64,000 nucleotides of DNA, taken from assembly GCA_914767885.1 (NCBI GenBank), contig CAJZBQ010000021.1, positions 1,054,001 to 1,118,000 on the forward strand, read 5' to 3'. The DNA comes from Blepharisma stoltei. Its lineage: Eukaryota > Ciliophora > Heterotrichea > Heterotrichida > Blepharismidae. The notes beneath the pieces are model-generated. The model was not told where the DNA came from. It was given only the letters and a program-made list of their open reading frames with translations, and searched no databases. The position numbers and the translations under genes are program-made. This document shows, one piece after another, positions 59,701-64,000 of this stretch (its first letter is position 1; each line of letters begins with the position of its first letter).

Positions 59701-62306
59701 TATCCGACCACTCAACCTCCTCTGCGATATATTATTTTAGGTTTAAGTTTTTCACATGGATCTTTAATTCCAATGCAAATGTGGATACTCATAGAAATAA
59801 TTTGGTGGATTAAGGAAGGGAAGAGTAATATGGTTTTCAGTGCTTGATAATCTTGTGACTCTTAGGTGGAACATATGATTGATTCAGGTTTGGGCGAGGC
59901 TAAAACGCGGCTTGGACAATTCCTAGTCCTTTTGGTGGTGTCTTCTGAAATCCTTTCAAGACAAGATGGCTGCTAATGCCACTAGTTTTGGGTAAATATA
60001 TGCATGCTAAATTATTCTGCTGTAGGAAAACGCATTAAGATCTAAATAACTAGCAGTAGCTACTAAAGTTGTAGGACTATTAAAGCCTTTTTCCTCAAAT
60101 ATTTTGACTATTTCAGATCCTATTGTTTATTCTGACGGAACTACTACTAGCTCCCCTCTTTAAAGTGGAACAAAATATAGGTAAATCCATTTTTATTTGC
60201 CTTAACCCCTTAAATTGGAGCAATTTTGTTTTAATAGAAAAAATTTATAATATTTTATAAATTAGTTTAATGAAAAAGGTGCTGCCAGAATATTATTTAA
60301 ATTTTTTAAATTAATTCTTTATAAAATACTTTGAGAAATATTTAATATAAATGTTTTTTAAAAAAATTAATTCACTTTAAATTGTAATAGATTTTTTGTT
60401 TCAATTTAAAGGATTGGAGTAAGCCAAGTGATTTAAGAAATCAAAATAATAAATGTCCATTTTCTAGCAAATTATACCTATTTATAAAGAATAGAAATTA
60501 TTATTTATTTACGATAGCGAAATACTGTCAATTCTAAAGAGAATAGTTAAAACATTTGATAAAGGACGAGGGCTTTTATTTGGGATCTGTTTTTTTGTTG
60601 CTTTAGTTACTTTTGTAATCACAATTTTTATATGAAAAAAATGGTGGAATATGTCACTTGATGAGCTTAAACAAAAAGAAGAACTTTCTATACAAGACGC
60701 AATAGTGGGGACATCAATAGTGGTCGAATTTTTCCAATATGCAGCTATGGGGCCAAATTTTTCAATTTTAAGCTCAATTATTGCGAAATTTTCTTATATT
60801 TTTTCACTGGATTTAGGAGATTTTATAAAGTTAGAAAATGGAATTTTTTGGATTATAGTAGAAATGGTGTTTGGTGGAATTCTTTTATGGACAATTCTGT
60901 GCGGAGTTGTTTTATTTAGACTTGACGAAAAGTGGAAATATATTACAATTTTTAAGTTTTTATCATGGCTTGCTGACTATCTTATGCCAATTCTAGGGAA
61001 TTTGTGCTTTGTTCCTTTTATAATCAAAAAATGGCGTCATTCGAATTTTCTGGTTCCCGACCGAAAATTCTCTTCCTCAATTTTTTGATTATGAGGTTTG
61101 GCTTTCCCCAGCGAATTTATCCCAACGACGACAGGGCCTGTGGTGTGCGACGCAGGACTCCTGTCCCTTAGGGAACCGAATTTTCTGGAAGGATGCCACC
61201 AACCCCAGGCGGTGGAGACTGGGACCTTTAAGGTGCCTGATGGACCCAAGTTGATTTTGCCTGAAAGCCGGAAGGACGGCAGTCGAAATCCGAACGCCGA
61301 AGCCGATGGGACCATTCAGCCTTGAAGCCAGGTGGTGCACGACATTTTGGTGAGCGGGGAAACCCAGAAGCAGGACGGATACCCGTGCAGGGAATGTGGT
61401 ATTGGACGTTAAGCGTGTATTAATAATTAAGTAAGTAAGTGCTTTATTCCTTTTATTTCAATATGCCTTGACGTGTTTTTGTGTGACCAATCAATAGGTG
61501 ATAAATTTACAGATAGCTTTTTGGCAAGAGATTGCTATTATTTTTGTTGGAAAGGGGAGCATTTAGTGCATGCGGTATTTTCATTTTTAGCGTTATTTCT
61601 ATATGTACCTTCAGCTATTTTTTGTAGGCCTCTTTGACAAGAATTACAGTCAATGCTCCATGTAAAATCAAGTCCAGTGTATTTAATGGTAAAAACTATT
61701 TTTCAGATTGCGATGATTGTTATGAATAAAACAATAAAAAGGTCTCAGGACATTGCTCATGGTTGTTTATTTATAGCCTAGAACTCTTTATTATGGGCTT
61801 TTATGATTTATTTTTAAGTAAAAATAGATCTTTGTTTCCTCAGTTTACTTAATTTGCCAAGAAGATATAATTTTAAGCAAACTTAACCTACAAAAGGATC
61901 TATAAAGCCATTTTTACCAAAAATTATAATCAAGGTCTCGCTATAAAAATGATTTATCTTTATAGCCGTTTTGGCTATTTATACAATTTTTACATTTAAA
62001 TTCAAGCCTTATAACTATGCAAGATTCAGCTGGTGGCAAGGATTAATCTTAATTGGAGTGACATGGCTAGCTTTTATTTCTACAATTGCTATAGTGATAA
62101 ATCGCGATTTAAGTGTATTGCTTGCCATTTTAATATTTGGATGGTGTATTATTGGAATTTCAGGACTGTACATTCAAAAGAAAAAATATCCTAGTTTATT
62201 ATTCAGAAAAAGTGCTAAAGATACATCAACCTTATTCAAATTTGCGTTTAATTTCAGAAAGACTTCAACCTTTTCGAAAGGAAAAATCGCTCCAGATGGA
62301 CATTAA
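56750..62306 (+). CDS. Receptor M: family member carrying eight insertions
   Basis: ATG 56750 to TAA 62304-62306. Removing IESs 57024-57507, 58211-58314, 59103-59301, 60150-60421, 60475-60545 and 61776-61964 and two retroposons (398 and 435 nt with one repeat) takes out 2152 nt and leaves 3405 nt, or 1134 residues plus stop. Restored junctions: ENLDTRNSISYLC, GQSYNIPKSTRK, IGNTDDYTYKRLEV, GTTTKPSDLRNQ, SKLVKTFDKGRG, NLCFIPFISICLD-like and LFIAVLAIYTIF. It groups with J (VVRQGANVY, LDQESGYQCSIDG, DPYKLESSIRIQKFQGCTG). Two PBP1-like domains, then the polytopic region and CRPLWQELQSMLHVKS. It is the most heavily interrupted copy, yet free of point lesions. Confidence 0.83.
57024..57507. mobile_element. 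IES M1, 484 bp
   Basis: TTTGGATA occurs at both edges, so the TA join is exact: ENLD/TRNSISYLC. Left end TATATTTCTT. No long inverted ends. Confidence 0.8.
58211..58314. mobile_element. IES M2, 104 bp, TATA-class
   Basis: TATAAT at both edges (58209, 58313). Excision restores FPGQSYNIPKSTRKILN. Confidence 0.85.
59103..59301. mobile_element. IES M3, 199 bp, hairpin with C/G runs
   Basis: Ends TATACC / GGTATA. Long imperfect inverted arms include CGACCTGAGAACCCCCCC, CCCTCCCC and TGGTTTCAG, mirrored by CTGAAACCGTCAGGGGG and GAGGGGAGGGGGAG. Excision restores IIGNTDDYTYKRLEVG. Confidence 0.88.
59671..60060 (+). mobile_element. Insert M4, probable old retroposon
   Basis: About 390 bp between TACTAAAA (59663) and TACTAAA (60061). 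Removing 398 nt joins NIDTK to VVGLLKPFSSNILTI and satisfies the gene's frame. AT-richer than other copies; a GTGGCATTGG-like start and CATTAAGATCTAAATA end are visible. Confidence 0.65.
60150..60421. mobile_element. IES M5, 272 bp, CTCC-class
   Basis: Left TAGCTCCCCTCTTTAAAG, right reverse complement TACTCCAATCCTTTAAATTG; both run into GAACAAA-like text. Excision restores SDGTTTKPSDLRNQNNKCPF. Confidence 0.85.
60475..60545. mobile_element. IES M6, 71 bp
   Basis: TA at 60473-60474 and 60544-60545; left TATACC. Excision restores FSSKLVKTFDKGRGLLFG. Confidence 0.85.
61022..61438 (+). mobile_element. GC-rich retroposon M7
   Basis: It lies between 18-bp repeats GTGCTTTRTTCCTTTTAT (61004-61021 and 61439-61456, one mismatch). 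Start ATCAAAAAATGGCGTCATTC, tail TAATTAAGTAAGTAA. It interrupts GNLCFVPF/ISICLDVFLCDQ. Open frames inside it are incidental. Confidence 0.9.
61776..61964. mobile_element. IES M8, 189 bp
   Basis: TAGCC repeats at both edges. Excision restores GCLFIAVLAIYTIFTFKFKPYNYARF. Confidence 0.85.
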
Positions 62307-62445
62307 TTTAGCAATTATATAGGATAGTTAAATAGTTTGTACTATTGCATTAATAACTTTTATCTATATATGGTAAATTTCGATTAATAATAGTAAAAAA
62401 TTTGTTGCAACTATGTGTATATTTAATTTAGTAAGTATAAGAAAA

Positions 62446-62978
62446 AACCATATATTAAAATGGTGTGGCGCATAGCTCAATCTCTCAAATTTACAGTAGG
62501 GTAGGCTCATTGGGAGATCGGGGGTCTTTTGAAATGGTAAAGGCATTAGGATATGCATCCGGCCGGCTTTTTTGCTGGTTGTGGAGCGTAATGCTGTGCT
62601 TGCTAACCACATGCTCACATCCATTGATTCCATCGGAAGATGGTCTGTTGAAGTTTAAAAGGGGATATCAAGCACTGCCAGATAGATTCGCTTTGTCAAT
62701 CGGGCAAATAGCCAGAATGATATCAGACGTTGAGTTCTGGGTTTTGATTTCCATTTTCTCATAACTGACCGAAAATTCGTTTTTCGAATTTACTGGAAGG
62801 GAAGTGTAAATGATGCCCAGAATCTCTCAATCTTGGCTAGAAAGGGCAGCCTTCGTCCCAAGGAGCAGCAAAGCGGTAAGCTGTGCCCAAACTGGCAAAG
62901 ATAGTTTATTAAAAGTAAGCGAATGGTGACTTTCAGGCCCTGAAGAACTCTCTGTAATTAATTAAGTAAGTATTTTGG
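62446..62978 (+). mobile_element. GC-rich retroposon downstream of receptor M
   Basis: 533 bp between GTATAAGAAAA repeats (62435-62445, 62979-62989). Start ATTAAAATGGTGTGGCG, tail TAATTAATTAAGTAAG. Contains the T-loop hairpin GAAAATTCG-TTTTT-CGAATTT. Confidence 0.85.
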
Positions 62979-62989
62979 GTATAAGAAAA

Positions 62990-63741
62990 GTATATTCTCT
63001 ATTATATAATAAAAATTAGGAGCAAATTATTCGTTTTTTAAATTCCTTTCAATAGGATTCTATATCCAAACAATAAAAAATATTTTATTTTGGATATATA
63101 AGTTCAGTAAAATAATAAAATTTTTAACGCTCATTTGGTCTTAATCTTAATTATAGTTGTCTCTTAACTCTTGATAACACAGTTATCAAGGACCTTCGAG
63201 ATTAATCCCTTTTGATGTCGTCAGTCAAGCCCACCCTGTTGAGATAGCTCCTCCAGCAAGAAAAGGATCGACGCTATCTTACTTGTACTTCAGCCTCTAA
63301 CGCCATAGAAGATCTGAAGTCTTGGCTATTTTTCCTTCGGCTCTCAGAGTTGAATGGCGGGCTATAGACTTCTGGCATCTCTCTGAGTGAGAAGTACTGA
63401 TTAGAGTGGTAGCGATTTATTAGGGATATTCCTGCCTTTGAATTGGTAATACTCATATCGTAATCATTTTGGATCTACCCTTTAGTGGAAGTGTAGTGTT
63501 AGGTACCTTAAGCACTTTAATTAATTAATGCAACTTAATGAGTTCAGTCAGAGCTGCTATGCCATTAAAGAGTGTCTTTTGATTGCAGCAGTCATATAAA
63601 AATTATTACAAAATACGCTTTGATAAATAAATCTTTTTAATGTTTAAAGTGGCTAATATTGAGGATATAAAGGTTCTAAATATTTATTGAAATATTTTTA
63701 TTTTATAATTTATAATCCGAAATATTAAGAAATGAGATTAG
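62990..63741. other. Spacer with a GC-rich block
   Basis: About 63180-63490 is markedly more GC-rich, with short similarity to the insert at 34941 (GACTATCTTAC/GCTATCTTACTT, TTCAGGCCT/TTCAGCCTC). It is possibly another retroposon copy. No target repeat or tail identified. No coding frame accepted. Confidence 0.35.
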
Positions 63742-64000
63742 TTAAGCTTGGTTGAACTCAAGCTCAATGTCAACCGGGAGCTGACTAGGACTCAAGTTAT
63801 TGGTTGTAATTGTGCAGCTTAATACGCCTGCAACGCAAGAGTTTAGAGTCCAGCTTGAGGTATCTATCGCTGCTCCATCATCTCGAGTCACTTTAATGCT
63901 ATCTTTAGTCAAAGTTGAAACAAGCGGATGAGCGAAATCAAGCTCAATATTTGGAGCAGAGAAACCGATCTGATACCCAACAGAATCAGTTCTACAAGTA
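63742..64000 (-). CDS. 3' end of a secreted-looking protein gene (partial)
   Basis: Open on the minus strand from the window edge to TAA 63742-63744, 85 residues. It is Ser/Thr- and Asp-rich with regularly spaced cysteines (SCVAGVLSCTITTNN), beta-rich in appearance, and ends in DIELEFNQA. No membrane segment is in this part. It resembles extracellular repeat modules, but I cannot name a family. It is more balanced in base composition than the receptors. Confidence 0.6.
   Translation of the reverse strand, partial: TCRTDSVGYQIGFSAPNIELDFAHPLVSTLTKDSIKVTRDDGAAIDTSSWTLNSCVAGVLSCTITTNNLSPSQLPVDIELEFNQA

Noticed and set aside
1-64000. Bacterial or organellar origin
   Set aside because: 15-nt introns, large spaced genes, retroposons and eukaryotic receptor architecture argue against it despite the code-4 type reassignment.

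Overview
This is eukaryotic, AT-rich DNA that reads only with a ciliate code. TGA is in-frame tryptophan at many conserved Trp positions, and TAA or TAG end the genes. One gene carries five 15-nt GT...AG introns. UGA=Trp with 15-nt introns points to a heterotrich ciliate, most like Blepharisma. Many conserved reading frames are interrupted by short insertions flanked by TA. Removing each insertion and keeping one TA restores the protein. I therefore read the window as germline (micronuclear) DNA holding internal eliminated sequences (IESs). The genus is an inference; the frame restoration is seen directly.

Most of the window is a cluster of one receptor family: A 409-4775 (+), B 5571-9023 (+), C 9938-14615 (+, damaged), E 20698-25381 (+), G 26942-32344 (+), H 32691-37050 (-), I 37822-42078 (+, damaged), J 42410-45802 (-), L 49704-54046 (-), M 56750-62306 (+). 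There are also a duplicated tail at 9172-9312 and an amino-terminal relic at 25992. B (1150 aa) and J (1130 aa) are uninterrupted. After in-silico removal of insertions, A, E, G, H, L and M become single frames of 1152, 1138, 1141, 1138, 1142 and 1134 codons plus stop. Each protein has a signal peptide, two tandem type I periplasmic-binding-protein (ANF-receptor-like) ectodomains and about nine membrane segments, so they look like a chemoreceptor family. The ligand is unknown.

Four kinds of inserted DNA are present. (1) TA-bounded IESs of 47-688 bp fall into a class with TATA at the ends and a class with CT-rich inverted ends (TACTCC/TAACTCC). (2) GC-rich palindromic MITEs of about 150-235 bp have arms that are themselves hairpins. 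(3) GC-rich retroposons of about 330-580 bp have 8-21-bp target duplications, an AAAATGGCG-like start and a TTAAG-rich tail. (4) Two AT-rich insertions have 7-bp direct repeats and no usable TA.

Other content: a kelch/cysteine-rich membrane-protein gene at 15350-19192, several orphan or decayed coding fragments (19924-20175, 26230-26566, 37388-37549, 46296-46658, 47580-47775, 48090-48774), and the 3' end of a secreted-looking gene on the minus strand at the right edge. I saw no rRNA, tRNA or CRISPR array.
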